Shown here: positions 28,949 to 40,902 of the stretch, piece after piece
Numbering within the stretch: the stretch's first letter is position 1
Layout of the letters: every line of letters starts with the position of its first letter
Origin: Agriotes lineatus
Taxonomy: Eukaryota; Arthropoda; Insecta; Coleoptera; Elateridae
DNA length: 64,000 nt
NCBI GenBank assembly: GCA_940337035.1
Contig: OW679197.1
Coordinates: 34,291,219 to 34,355,218, forward strand
Reading direction: 5' to 3'
Position numbers and translations under genes: made by a program
The notes under the pieces: model-generated
The model's database searches: none
Told to the model about the DNA's origin: nothing
What the model saw: the letters and a program-made list of their open reading frames with translations, nothing else

Positions 28949-31628
28949 TCGCCAGTCGAAAATAGTCCGAGCGCACGAAATTTCCCGGCCGGCTTTGGAG
29001 GAAAAGCGGCCACATTGAGCTCACGTTCGGACTATGAAATTGAAGTCATATTTATTAACGCAATGCGGCGTTTTTTTAGTTTATCCGTCTCCAGACGTCC
29101 CTAAATTAATTTAGAGGCAGTACGCCGGGCTTCACCCGCGTCTTATCAGTTAAATCTCCAGACCCGTGATATGTTTTATTGTATAATTGGCAGACCGTTT
29201 AATTCCACTTTTTCCAGCTACCTACTCCGAAGGGACAGAAACGGGGACGCTTATCAACCGCACCTGCAATGCCTGGCCGACCCCCGAGATAAGAACGCCG
29301 GTTATCAGCTCCAGCCGTCTACACGAGTTTATTGTAATTTCTTGTTAATAATGAATGTTGAAATATCTAAGTGTATCACAGCTAAACAAGTTAAATTGTT
29401 TAATTGTATCCCGATGGTGTTTTTGTATGTTAAACTATCATATATCTGAGGAACCAAAATTATCTCCGACTGTTTAATAGCTACCCGGCGAGCATAGAGT
29501 TTAACATCCCTTACAAGAAGGGACCGGTGTTACAGTCTAAGCTGAAATTCTCGTTTCTGTCTGAATTTTCGCAAAATATATTTTTTGCTGAAAAGGTATC
29601 GATTCAAAACATAAAGAAAATGACCTTTATTTTCTTCAGATAACCAAAAAAATATAGGTATAAACAGGATGCTCTATTTGAAAAAATGAAGTTAGGTGCC
29701 ACCCAGAATTAAATAGGACACCTTATGTGATTATAAATAATTTTAAGTGACGAAGAAATTGCTTAGGTGAAACTTTTATAATTACAAGAATTTTTTCATA
29801 TATTTTCAATAAAAATCGCTACAGAGCTCGGACTCTTAGGTGTGACACACGTACGCAATAATTGGTTTGAGCCTGGCCTGCTCTGTTGTTTAGGCCCGGT
29901 CTGCATTTGTTCTGCCAGCACGCCCCTGGTAGCTACCTATATAGTATGTTGAGGTCTCGGTAAAGCTTACAGTTATCAGAATAAACGCTTCAAATATCCA
30001 CATCTATTTACAAACACATCCTTCATATGTATTAATATAGCTTTTAGTAAGAGCAGTTTGAATTTTCCTAAACCATTAATTGCATTTTATTATATGTTAC
30101 CCTTATTTATGGCGGCGTTCAACAACAATATGGATGCTTTACAATAGGTAGCTACCAGTATTGTACGCGCAGGTGTCGGGGGAGCTTATATTTATCAGAA
30201 TAAAAGCTTGTAAATGGCCACACCTATTTAGAAAATCATAATGTCCTTATAGAGTGTTTTACGAATTACAGTAAATTAATAGGAGCGCATTTCCATACTC
30301 CCTAGCAAACATATCCTGCATATGTATTAATACAGCGTTTAGTAAGAGCAGTTTCGATTTTCGTAAACCATTAATTGCATTTTATTATATTTATCCGTAT
30401 TTATGGCGGCGTTTAACCACAATATGGATGCTTTACAATAGGTATATATAGTACGCTGAAGTCTCAGTGGAGCTTATATTTATCAAAATCAACGTTTGCA
30501 AATGCCCACATCTATTTAGAAAATTAAAATGTCATAATGGAGCTTTTTACGAACCACAGTAAATTAATAGGAGCGCATTTCCACACTCCTTAGCAAATAT
30601 CTTCTGCATATGTGTTAATATAGCGTTTAGTAAGAGCAACTTGGATTTTCGTAAACCATTAATTGCATTTTATTATATTTTCTCCGTATTTATGGCGGCG
30701 CTCAACAACAATATGGATGCTTTACAATAGGTAGTTACCTATATAGTACGCGCAGGTGTCGGTGGAGCTTATATTTATCAAAATAAACGCTTGTAAATGA
30801 CCACACCTATTTAGAAAATCATAATGTCCTTATGGAGTGTTTTACGAATTGCAGTAAATTAATAGGAGCGCATTTCCATACTCCCTAGCAAATAAACCCT
30901 GCATATGTATTAATATAGCGTTTAGTAAAAGCAGTTTGGATTTTCGTAAACCATTAATTATATTTTATTATATTTTATCCGTATTTATGGCGGCGTTCAA
31001 CAACAATATGGATATTTTACAATAGCTGGCTACCTATATAGTTCGCTGAGGACTCGGTGGAGCTTATAATTATCAGAATCAACGCTTGCAAAAGCCCACA
31101 TCCATTTAGAAAATTAAAATGTCCTTATGAAGCGTTTTACGAACAACAGTAAATTAATAGGAGCGCATTTCCACACCCCCTAGCAAATAAATCCTGCATA
31201 TGTGTTAAAATAGCGTTTAGTAGGAGCAGTTTCGATTTTCGTAAACCATTAATTGCATTTTAATATATTTTATCCGTATTTATGGCGCCCTTCAACAACA
31301 ATATGGATGCTTTACAATAGGTAGCTACCTATATAGTACGCTGAGGTCTCAGTGGAGTTTATATTTATCAGAATCAACGCTTGCAAAAGCCCACATCTAT
31401 TTAGAAAATTAAAATGTCTTTATGGAGCGTTTTACGAACAACAGTAAATTAATAGGAGCGCATTTCCACACCCCCTAGCAAATAAATCCTGCATATGTGT
31501 TAAAATAGCGTTTAGTAAGAGCAGTTTCGATTTTCGTAAACCATTAATTGCATTTTATTATATTTTATCCGTATCTATGGCGGCGTTCAATAACAATATG
31601 GATGCTTTACAATAGGTAGCTACCTATA

Positions 31629-32049
31629 CAGGGTATTAGGTAAACATGCGGCAAAAATTTAAAGGGTTATTCCTTGGCCTATTCTAAGAATATTTTGTCC
31701 TATGATGATTTCTGAAAAACCCCTTTGTTTCGAAGATACAGGGTGACGAAAATTTCCGACAACCATATTCGATATTTTTTGAAATCATTAATGTAAATAA
31801 AAGTTTGGCGTACGCCAATGAGCTTATCAAGTATCCAAGCTGGGGGAAGTCATTTCGAACATTTATTGTAGATTGAGCAACTTTACATGTACTTTTTGAT
31901 AATGAAATATTGTTACTGTCTCAAATTTTGTTCACCCTGTATCTTCGAAACAAAGGGCTTTTTCAGAAATCATCATAGGACAAAATATTCTTAGAATAGG
32001 CCAAGGAATAACCCCTTGAATTTTTGCCACATGTTTACCTAACACCCTG
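31629..32049. mobile_element. 421-bp MITE with long inverted repeats (TA target)
   Basis: Ends CAGGGTATTAGGTAAACATG and its inverted counterpart extend about 110 bp into the element. The satellite flank indicates a TA duplication. The insertion lies in CCTATATAG, a few bases from the hAT-2 target. It is noncoding. Confidence 0.85.
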
Positions 32050-32310
32050 TATAGTACGTTGAGGTCTCGGTGGAGCTTATATTTATCAGAATAAACGCTT
32101 GCAAATATCCACATCTATTTAGAAAATTATAATGTCTTTATGGAGTGTTTTACGAATTACAGTAAATTAATAGTAGTGCATTTCGACACTCCCTAGCAAA
32201 TAAATCTTGCATATGTTTGAATATAGAGTTTAGTAAGAGCAGTTTCGATTTATGGCGGCGGTAAAAAAAAAATATTGATACTTTACAATAGGTAGTTGAC
32301 ATATTTTGGG

Positions 32311-32689
32311 TTTGTTGCATGATACACAGCTTACAGAATCTAGATTAACTCTCAAGGTAGGCCATGAAACGCGCTGTGGGCATATCTGATTTCACTGTTT
32401 GGTTATATTTTAAATGACAAGTAATCAGTAGCGGTGAGTAGAGGGATTTCGTTTGCGCAGTGACTAACGTCATGTGACAGATTCTTTGTGTTTTAAAGTG
32501 TAAAAATTGCTGTGCTGTTGATTTTATTAATTGTGTTATTTTGTTATTGTTGCTATTTGTGTGTGTGTTGTTATTCTGTTTTTAAATGCCATATACCACA
32601 ATGTTTAGTACTCCTCTGATTTATAGTGTCATTTATCTTAAATAAGGTTAACAATTTAATGTCAATAAGATAGATGTCAAAGTGTTACC
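32311..32689. other. AT-rich spacer, nothing recognised
   Basis: This is the transition from the degraded satellite end to the GC-richer block. There are no coding frames, repeats or structure that I can support. Confidence 0.5.
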
Positions 32690-34900
32690 AATACAAAACT
32701 TGGAAATTACTAGATTCTAACATTAGTTGTTACGGTCTTAAACTGACTTTACGACACCGCACCGGCTCATACATAAACGAAACGGCCGGCGCGTGCCGTA
32801 ATGGACGAAATCGGGACGAAAGTTCTCCTAGGCCGCTACCCAGCCGCAACAAGATAGGCCGGTTAGACTTTCAGTGGAGTTGGGCGGGTTCTTAACGAGA
32901 TTATCTAAGGGTAACGGCCAAAGGGTCGGTAAATAACGGTAAAATAAAGAGGGCGCCACCAAGCCTGTCTTAACCCGAATAACCGGGCCTGGGCGGTTAG
33001 ACGGGGGGCGAAGTATTCAAGACACTCCGTCGATTGGGGTACTCGTGAATTATAAACTCACACAACGATTTCGTGCTGGCAAAAATACTTAGATCATGAA
33101 GTGGGGCTCTTTCAGCCACGGCAATGTCACCACCAAGCTTACCTGCACGCTCTGATCTCACTGGCCCCACCGTACATTTATCTTCTCAATGATGGGCGCA
33201 CGCTGAAACAGAACATGCACAAATCGACCAAGAATAAAGCGTCTCTTAATTAGATAAGCGTCTATTATTCAATTCTTACATTGGGGCAGCAAAGCGTGCC
33301 GCAAACATTAGATTAATTCTTATAAATAAGCATCAGCTGATGGGCGCACTACTGTTACTAAACAACACCCATAACTGTACAAAATCAAGAGCAGTTTGAC
33401 ATATGAGTCCCACAAAGGGAACGGTTGTTCATAAAAATCGAGTTATGCAACAGCAAAGGCGACGCGAACATCGTAGCTGTCGGCAGAATCCGGCGCCGCA
33501 AAGAGATGCGGCGAATTAGTTAGAAACCCAATTCGCAAGGCAAAAAGGGGGCCGCGTTACTGAGATATATTTGGCCGAAAAGGGGGCTTACATAGCCTAA
33601 CGCCCGCAGGCGAATTTAGAATATGACACAGCTGGTGCTACGCCGCCCAAGCGATCGATAACTTCGTGTAACACTCAACGAGCCGAACACGACGCCGTTG
33701 CTAACATACGAAAGGTCTCGCACAAAACTTGGCGAATATGGCACCGCCCTGATAAGAAGTGATCTGGCTCACATGATAATTTGGGCAAACACAGCAAAGC
33801 CCAAGTGAGGAAAGTGATTAGATTAAAAACGAGCGACGCCACTTCGCGACAACAATTTAAGATGCGAAGGGTACATTTTTAACGGTGCACATAATTTCAC
33901 ATCAAGTTCGCGCACATGCAATTTTACTGCGACCAAACTGACGATGCCGCCTTACAGCACGTATGCCAAGAGTTCAGCAATTATTCACATGGTTAGGCGC
34001 AAAGCTCGCGCACAAGAAGTTAGTCACATGGAGTACCGCGGCACACAAATACGCCCCCGCGAAGCGAGCGTACAAGCGGAAGCAACACCGCAACAATGGT
34101 TATGATTCAATGGTTACAAATACCTTAGTTTTATTGGTGACGGCCCAAGAGATCGGCATGCGGTCCAGCTGGCGGGAAACAGGTTGCCTGTGGCAATTAA
34201 TTCGCCGCTAAAACGGCCGACGTGTGAATGGTCTGGATGAGCTCAAAATGGCGACAAAGGCTGGCGCTTCAACAAACGCCGCTACGACGGCAAGCTAGCC
34301 CAATCATGTCCTACCTCAACGGAATCCTCGCAGAACGAGCTAAAGGGAACACTCCCTTACGTGACGACGTAGAACCGGGCATGGAATTCCATCACACCTA
34401 CGCCTTGGCGTAATAAGATCGCCGCTAAACGACACACCCCTCCCTTGTTCAATGGCCTGAGTTGAACTGCCGCACGAACACACACACTATCCGACCTCTT
34501 AGATCGACGGCTCTCGGCTGAATGCCCCCGCAAGAAGCGTTAGGACGCCCGAAGTGGCGTGAGCCAAAACGGCGTTACCACGTGACTCTCGACAGCCAAT
34601 GGCGATGCGCCCAATAAAACAAATAAGTTCCGGTGACAAAGAGAGCGCGAGGCCTCGCAGTCGCCTCAACAGCGTGATTTCTAGAGGGTTCGGAAATCTT
34701 GCGAGCGTTAACACCCGGCTGTCAAAGTACCAACAAAGGGGTGCCCCGGATGACGAGAAATACTGCGCTTGGGGCCAAATATGTGCAAAATAATTATTAT
34801 GGAATTAGGCGATAAAGCCAAATAAATAACTAAAAGGGTTTAACATACGGGCCCGCCGCCCTAAAGCCTAGGTGGCTAATTAAAATACAAAATGACCTGA
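32690..34900. other. GC-richer block of unknown origin
   Basis: About 2.2 kb has visibly higher GC than its surroundings and a scattered CG-rich vocabulary. Only short open frames occur (60-82 codons), with no recognisable motif. No clear terminal repeats or target duplications were found by eye. It may be a noncoding part of a large element, such as an LTR or untranslated region, or DNA of other origin. Confidence 0.4.
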
Positions 34901-35034
34901 CATAGTTCCGATTTTCACCGCACTTCAATCTAGAATCTGTAAGCTGTATTCATATAGTGTTCCTGTATATAGCTTACTAAACTATATACTGGTAAACTAT
35001 ATACAGGATCTCTATATTCATATATTTATAACGG

Positions 35035-35330
35035 GTGTTCATTAGAATTTGTGGTCTAGTCGGCTTTGGAACTGATGAAGTCATGTCGTGCATTAAATCA
35101 TATGGCTGATAACTGACACTGGTGACATTGTAAGTCTAGGTCAAATTCGACGTTAGCAGGTTAGGTTTTGCGTCAGTTTTGACACAGATTGAAGCAAAAC
35201 TTAACCTGCTAACATCGAATTTGACATAGACTTACAGTGTCACCAGTGTCAGTTATCAGCCATATGATTTGATGCACGGCATGACTTCATCAGTTCCAAA
35301 GCCAACCTGACCACAAATTTTAATGAACAC
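35035..35330. repeat. Foldback element A (296 bp near-palindrome)
   Basis: GTGTTCATTAGAATTTGTGG pairs with CCACAAATTTTAATGAACAC at the far end, and the pairing continues nearly unbroken to a dyad near 35180. The centre carries the core GTTAGCAGGTTAGGTTTTGC that recurs in other foldbacks of this window. Confidence 0.9.
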
Positions 35331-35585
35331 ACTTTACTACTATATTGCTAGCGGCTATGAGTGGGGTTACGAAGTAAGTGAGACAGACAACCACCTCTTC
35401 AATGTATTTGGTGAGCTGTGCGCAAGCGCGTCGGCGACGTCCGCGTGGAGGGGAAGTGGTCAAGTTTAAAATTCGCTTCTAAAGGAGGAGTTCGAATTCT
35501 CAGGCATCCGCACGAGAAGCGTAGTACTCAGAGTGAGACTATGTCGGCGCCCTAATGTTTTCGGCCGTTTCCAGGCCGTACTAGC

Positions 35586-35747
35586 AATATATGTATAATA
35601 CATATATATGGCTGTATTTACAGTGCCATTATACCGATGGGGCCACAATTATACAGTGAGGTCGTACAATATATGTATAATACATATATATGGCTGTATT
35701 TACAGTGCCATTATACCGATGGGGCCACAATTATACAGTGAGGTCGT
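35586..35747. repeat. 81-bp direct tandem duplication
   Basis: CAATATATGTATAATACATA starts at 35586 and again at 35667. The two 81-bp units appear identical, indicating a recent duplication. The second unit overlaps the left end of the next MITE. Confidence 0.9.
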
Positions 35748-36473
35748 AAAGTTTGGAATAAATTCAGTATTTCCTAACATGTACGTTTCCGGTTAAAACG
35801 CTCGGACCCGTCGATTTTATTTTTATTTGAGCATTTTTTTAAATAAAATTCATACATACAGGGTATCCCGTGTATGAGGTATGGCGTTATCGATGTTTTT
35901 TTTAAATAGAAACCCCCTTTTTTTATTACGGAATCTGAAAGAAAGCATCTTTTTACTTACGGTAAGCTGATTTTTGAGAATAGATCAGATGAACAAAAAT
36001 TAAGAAAAACTTTAAGTTCCAAAATACTAAGTTTAGTAATTTCTAAAACAACTAAATTAAATGTACAAATTGTGCACCGTTGTCTGCCTGACAGTAACTA
36101 AGACGACCGATATGTTTTTTGTTGATTGCGGTCATTGATAAAAGCGTAAAATCACACTTCTTAAAATCAAATTTAGTATTTTGCAAATTTAATTTTTTTT
36201 TCTTAATATTTGGTAATGTGACCTATACCCAAAAATTACCTTACCATAAGTTAAAAAATGCGTTCTTTCAGAATCCGTAATAAAAAAAGGGGGGTTTCTA
36301 TTTTTTAAAAAACATCTATAACGCAATACCTCATACACGGGACACCCTGTATGTATGCATTTTATTTCAAAAAATGCTAAAATAAAAATAAAAATCGACG
36401 GGTCCGAGCGTTTTAGCCGGAAACGTACATGTTAGGAAATACTCAATTTATTCCAAACTTTACAACCTCACTG
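35736..36473. mobile_element. 738-bp foldback MITE with TA flanks
   Basis: Long inverted repeats of about 250 bp begin CAGTGAGGTCGTAAAGTTTG and end in its complement, flanked by TA (35734-35735 and 36474-36475). The design fits a Tc1/mariner-type MITE. It has no coding capacity. Confidence 0.85.
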
Positions 36474-36475
36474 TA

Positions 36476-36692
36476 TATAACAGCAATAAGATAACATGAA
36501 CAAGAAAATAACACGTATTGCTTGAGTAAGAAAGAGATAAACATAGTAGCAAATAAACGAGTAGACCGGATGCACATTCAATTATGACAGATGTCAACCA
36601 CACATGCCTACTAAAATTTTTTTTTGGTATGGTCATCTCTTTCTTACTCAAGCATTCTAGTTTGTTGTTCATGTTATCTCATTGCTGTTATA
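36476..36692. repeat. Foldback element (217 bp)
   Basis: TATAACAGCAATAAGATAAC at the left pairs with GTTATCTCATTGCTGTTATA at the right. Inner arms continue as GCTTGAGTAAGAAAGAGAT and complement, around an unpaired centre of about 80 bases. Confidence 0.85.
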
Positions 36693-36697
36693 CAGGG

Positions 36698-36942
36698 AGA
36701 TCAATAAAAAACCAATTAGGTCAGGCTGTGATATGTGTTATACGTTTGGCAGTACTGAAGTGTATTGTCAGTCTATGTCAAATTCGAGATTTGCAGGTTA
36801 AGTTTTACGTCAGTCTGTGTCAAACAACAAACAAAACATAACCTACTAATCTCGAATTTGACATAGACTGACAATACACTTCAGTACTGCCAAATGTATA
36901 ACACATATCACAACCTGCTCTAATTGGTTTTTTTATTGATCT
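36698..36942. repeat. Foldback element B (245 bp)
   Basis: AGATCAATAAAAAACCAATT pairs with the end AATTGGTTTTTTTATTGATC. The inner arm CAGTACTGAAGTGTATTGTC is shared with the 353-365 bp MITE family, and the dyad centre again holds the common core. Confidence 0.85.
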
Positions 36943-37279
36943 GTTGTTATATAATTATGGCCCAATCCGAATAGACAGTGGCGACAATGGGGTGTCCTAT
37001 TTTTGATTGGCTCCCTAGATCACGTGGATTTAGTCGCCATATTTAGGCTAAATCGCCTGTGATTCCTAATTCATATTCTTATATGGGTATTTCGCCACTC
37101 TGCAAATTAAAATATTAAATAACGAAAATATTAACAACGAACGTTTCGAGGGACAATCTGCCCTCGTTATCAACGATTAACAATTAAAACGAAGAAGAAA
37201 CTTATCTTTTTTTCACTGGAAGGAAAAACGACCAACCTCCAATGAATTTTTTGACATTGACGTTTGTTGATATCTATAC

Positions 37280-39466
37280 CTACTTGATCTCATCTTTAAG
37301 AATCGATAGCCAACCATTGTCTAAAAATATTGAGAAAGACGACACGCATTTTTCTTCGTTAAGTAAAATATATGCCGTCTCTTTAATTTTACGTTTAGTT
37401 GACATCGATTCTTTAGACAAGATCTTTGTGTTTTGCCATTGTATTTTATGGTTTTCATCCCAAGCATGTTCTGCCAGCTTAGACTTATTGAATTTATACG
37501 TTTTCATAATATTTTTATGTTATTTAACTCTAACTGCTAAAGGTCTGGATGTTTCACCGATATAATATTTCCCGCATTCACAGGGAATACTATATATACA
37601 GTTTATTGAATGTTGTTCTTCGTTGAACGGTTTAGTTTTTCTAAGAACTGGCCGCAAAGTATTCATCGTTTTGAATACCGTCCTAACATTGAATCTATTT
37701 CCAATTCGTCTAATTTTGTCAGATATGCCTGGAATATATGGTATAGTTAGAGTATTATATTTTTGAGTGTCATTCCTTTGTATGTGTGTGGCATTGCTTC
37801 GTGTATTGAAAATGTTCCGAACAAGAGTCTCTGGATAGCCATTATCTTGTAAAACATTAATAATAAATTCTATCTCTTTTTTGAAAATTTTATCATTAGA
37901 GCAAACAACTCTGGCTCTGTCGTAGAGACTTTTTACAACGCCTGTCTTTATGTTTTTGTGATGGTTAGAATTAAAATGTAAGTACCTATTAGTATTGGTT
38001 TTCTTACGGTATACTGATGTTTCAAAAGTATTTATTGTGCGTCTGATTAGTGTATCAAGAAAGGGTAACTGATTGTTTTGCTCTGTTTCTAATGTGAATT
38101 TGGTGGAGGTTTCTTTACTGTTAATATGTTCAAGAAATTTGTCCACCTCATCCATATCATGAGGCCAAATTGCAAAAACATCATCGACATATCTCCACCA
38201 AACTACTGGTTTGTTGGTGTACGTGTAGACATGTTGTTGTTCAAAGTCTTCCATAAAAATGTTACTAACAATGGAAGATAAAGGTGAACCCATTGCCATC
38301 CCGAAATCTTGTTGGTAAAATTCATTGTTTAGTTGAAAGTATGTCGTTTTAATGCATAGTGTTAAAAGTTCCATAATGGTACCAACGTTTAATGTTGTTC
38401 GTGTATGTAATGTGTTATCGTTTTGTAGCCTATGTTTAATGATGTTGAGTGTTTTGTCTACTGGAACATTAGCGAAGAGACTAACTACATCGAAACTAAC
38501 CATTAAGTGTTGTGTGTTTATGTTTGCTTCTTTAAGTTTTTCAAGGAAATGGGGCGTGTTCTTTATATACGTGTCTGTATTTCCTGATATAGGAGTCAGT
38601 ATCTTAAGTAAATATTTAGCTAAACTGTGACAAGGAGAACCTATAGAACTAACTATTGGCCTAAGTGGTACATTTGGTTTGTGTATCTTTGGTAATCCAT
38701 AAAAATGTGGTGGTTTACTGTAGTGCGGTGTTAGTGTACGTCTTACAAAATCTGTAAATTGTTCTCTGTGTTTGTAAAGTGTTCTGTATATTTTTGTTTC
38801 TATTGTATGTGTTGGATCTTTATTTAGTTTAGTGTATTGTCCCTCACTAATTAGTGTTAAAAGTTTTTCGTTGTATGTGGTTGTGTCAAGTACTACTGTG
38901 GCGTTGCCTTTGTCTGCAGGTAGAATTTTAATTGTGTTATCGGTTTTTAGTGTGTGTAGTGAATGTTTTTCTTGCTTGGATATATTTTGTCTGATTGTGT
39001 AAGGTCGTTCTAGTATGATTTTGTTTCTAATTCTGTATTCCTGTCTAATGTCTTCTGGAATTTTTTGACAAGTCTCTTCTATAGCTGTAACTAAATCAAG
39101 TTTATTAATTCGTTTTGGCGCCACTGCGTAGTTGAGTCCTTTGCCAAGAACTAATTTGTCAGTGGCGTTTAGTTCTTTAGAACACAGATTAACTACAGTT
39201 TTATTTAAAAAAGTGTCACTGTTCTTTAGTGTATTTAGTTCAATTGTGTGTTTTTCTTGTATGAGGTGTTGGTACTTTTTTAAATGTGTACGTTTTTGCT
39301 CTGTGTGTGTTTTGATGTAGGTGTTATTAATAGAGTTGTACATACGATTGAAATCGTCTTCCCGTACATCCCTTTGGAGTTTGTTTATGTCAGAAAATAA
39401 TATAATTTTGTTATGTCTGTGAAATTGTATTCTATCTCTAACTAGAGCTTCACTCGCTCTTTTCAT
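37280..39466 (-). pseudogene. Penelope reverse transcriptase-GIY-YIG protein, one in-frame stop
   Basis: One frame of about 728 codons is broken only by a TAA at 37520-37522. In the sister copy at 39.6 kb the same codon is GAA, so this is a single nonsense change. The RT core shows HFYGLPKIHKP, VSFDVVSLFANVP, GMAMGSPLS and WWRYVDDVFAIW (YVDD at 426-429). The endonuclease shows CECGKYYIGETSRPL (YYIGE at 634-638), continuing past the stop with LAEHAWDENHKIQW. The protein would prime synthesis on host DNA and carry out insertion. The stop leaves the RT but truncates the GIY-YIG domain shortly after its first motif. Confidence 0.9.
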
Positions 39467-39493
39467 GATATTTGTATTCCATCTCTAACTACT

Positions 39494-39853
39494 TTGCGGT
39501 CAGTTCTTACAAAAACTAAACCGTTCAACGAAGAACAACATTCAAGAAACTGTATATATAGTATTCCCTGTGAATGCGGGAAATCCAGACCTTTAGCAGT
39601 TAGAGTTAAAGAACATAAAAATATTATGAAAACGTATCAATTCAATAAGTTTAAGCTGGCAGAACATGCTTGGGATGAAGACCATAAAATACAATGGCAA
39701 AACACAAAGATCTTGTCTAAAGAATCGATGTCAACTAAACGTAAAATTAAAGAGACGGCATATATTTTACTTAACGAAGAAAAATGCGTGTCGTCTTTCT
39801 CAATATTTTTAGACAATAGTTGGCTATCGATTCTTAAAGATGAGATCAAGTAG
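39494..39853 (+). pseudogene. Inverted partial Penelope copy, GIY-YIG motif deleted
   Basis: A rightward frame of 119 codons matches the C-terminal end of the neighbouring Penelope protein, but CECGK is joined directly to SRPLAV. This is an 18-base in-frame deletion removing YYIGET, the defining endonuclease motif. The rest (LAEHAWDEDHKIQWQNTK) is intact to the stop. It lacks an RT and cannot be functional. Confidence 0.85.
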
Positions 39854-40388
39854 GTATAGATATCAACAAACGTCAATGTCAAAAAATTCATTGGAGGTTG
39901 GTCGTTTTTCCTTCCAGTGAAAAAAAGATAAGTTTCTTCTTCGTTTTAATTGTTAATCGTTGATAACGAGGGCAGATTGTCCCTCGAAACGTTCGTTGTT
40001 AATATTTTCGTTATTTAATATTTTAATTTGCAGAGTGGCGAAATACCCATATAAGAATATGAATTATGAATTCACGCCACAAAGAAGTTTCAGAGATTAC
40101 CTGTGATTCCTGTTATACTTTTGGCAGTACTGAAGTGTATTGTCAGTCTATGTCAAATTCGAGGTTAGTAGGTTAGGTTTTGTTTGTTGTTTGACACAGA
40201 CTGACGCAAATATTAACCTGCAAATCTTGAATGTTTTCAGTACTGCCAAACATAAAACACATATCACAGTCAACTCTAATTACGGATTTAAATGAAAGCC
40301 CGTTAGAAATTTGCCTAAATATGGCGGCGGGGGTGTGGCTTAGTTGTATTGTCGCCACTGTCTATATAAACGCACTGTAGCTGTATTT

Positions 40389-40757
40389 AGAGTCCCTGTA
40401 TATAGGTTACTAAGAGTTGGGCAAACAACGGGATACATTTTGATTGGTTTGGATCACTTTTTACGAGGCATGTGTGATAAAAGTGCCGTTTTTACATATT
40501 TTGTAACAAGTTACGATCGATAGTTTCACACATACAAATCTAAATCTTAACTAAATTGACCGTATATTCCTAATAGTCGGTTCTAGAGATCCTAAGAATG
40601 ATCAACACTCTGAAAACTCTCGCATCAAAGGCAAGTTAGCAAGGTTGGTTTCTATAACCTCTTTGTTCGACATATGTCAAATATCTAATTTGGATCAAAA
40701 ATGTATGTCAAATCAGGCTGTTTGCCCAACTCTTAGTAAACTATATACAGGATCTCT
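40389..40757. repeat. Foldback element with 10-bp flanking repeat
   Basis: AGTCCCTGTATATAGGTTAC and CTAAGAGTTGGGCAAACA pair with the opposite end TGTTTGCCCAACTCTTAG, TAAACTATATACAGGATCTC. AGCTGTATTT occurs directly outside both ends. A related end pair without the middle occurs at about 34950-35020. Confidence 0.75.
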
Positions 40758-40902
40758 AGCTGTATTTGTCGGCTAGGGACATCTGCAGGCTCAAGTGGCA
40801 CATAAGTTTTGTTTTCGACAAGGCTTCCTGGATTAATACGAGACTGAACGTCTCTATATTGGTTTGTCAAGTTGGAAAATATTCTGTGATTGAAGCTGCG
40901 TA

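Larger units (their letters stand above)
26079..29928 (+). mobile_element. Degenerate hAT transposon 2, composite
   Basis: The termini CAGAGGCGTGCTGG (26079) and CCAGCACGCCCCTG (ending 29928) are inverted repeats. Perfect 8-bp duplications GTAGCTAC flank them (26071-26078 and 29929-29936), exactly the centre of the satellite palindrome. Inside are broken hAT transposase pieces, a Penelope fragment and a 65-bp tandem repeat. From about 28950 to 29920 I see no further coding evidence. Confidence 0.9.
17500..32310. repeat. 295-bp satellite array (about 30 monomers) with insertions
   Basis: Monomer landmarks such as GGAGCGTTTTACGAATAGC recur at 17528, 17823, 18118, 18413 and 18708, exactly 295 bp apart. 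Each monomer contains the perfect 14-bp palindrome TAGGTAGCTACCTA. Monomers are AT-rich and noncoding, and divergence rises toward the right end, where many small gaps occur. Higher-order structure is visible: a variant monomer with TTAGGAATAGC recurs exactly 8 units apart (17823 and 20183), and a two-monomer block around 24186 is repeated around 24778. The array is broken by two hAT elements and a MITE. Confidence 0.95.
37068..40099 (-). mobile_element. Penelope-like retroelement with inverted partial copy
   Basis: A 3.0-kb insertion inside a MITE, with the 12-bp duplication CCTGTGATTCCT. The main copy runs leftward (37068 to about 39480). A shorter copy of its 3' part runs rightward (39494-40067), so the flanks at 37085-37250 and 39890-40060 are inverted repeats. 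Inverted partial copies of this sort are typical of Penelope-like elements. Confidence 0.85.
36970..40378. mobile_element. MITE copy F, split by Penelope insertion
   Basis: The left part (36970-37067) starts with AGACAGTGGCGACAATGGGG, and the right part (40112-40378) ends in CATTGTCGCCACTGTC-type sequence followed by TATATAAACGCACTG. It is a copy of the MITE at 40903 and 61617, lacking its outermost left bases. The 12-bp string CCTGTGATTCCT occurs at both sides of the insertion (37056-37067 and 40100-40111). Confidence 0.8.

Noticed and set aside
33963..34793. Several 60-82 codon frames in the GC-richer block
   Set aside because: Their length fits chance in GC-richer DNA, and no motif or conservation is visible.
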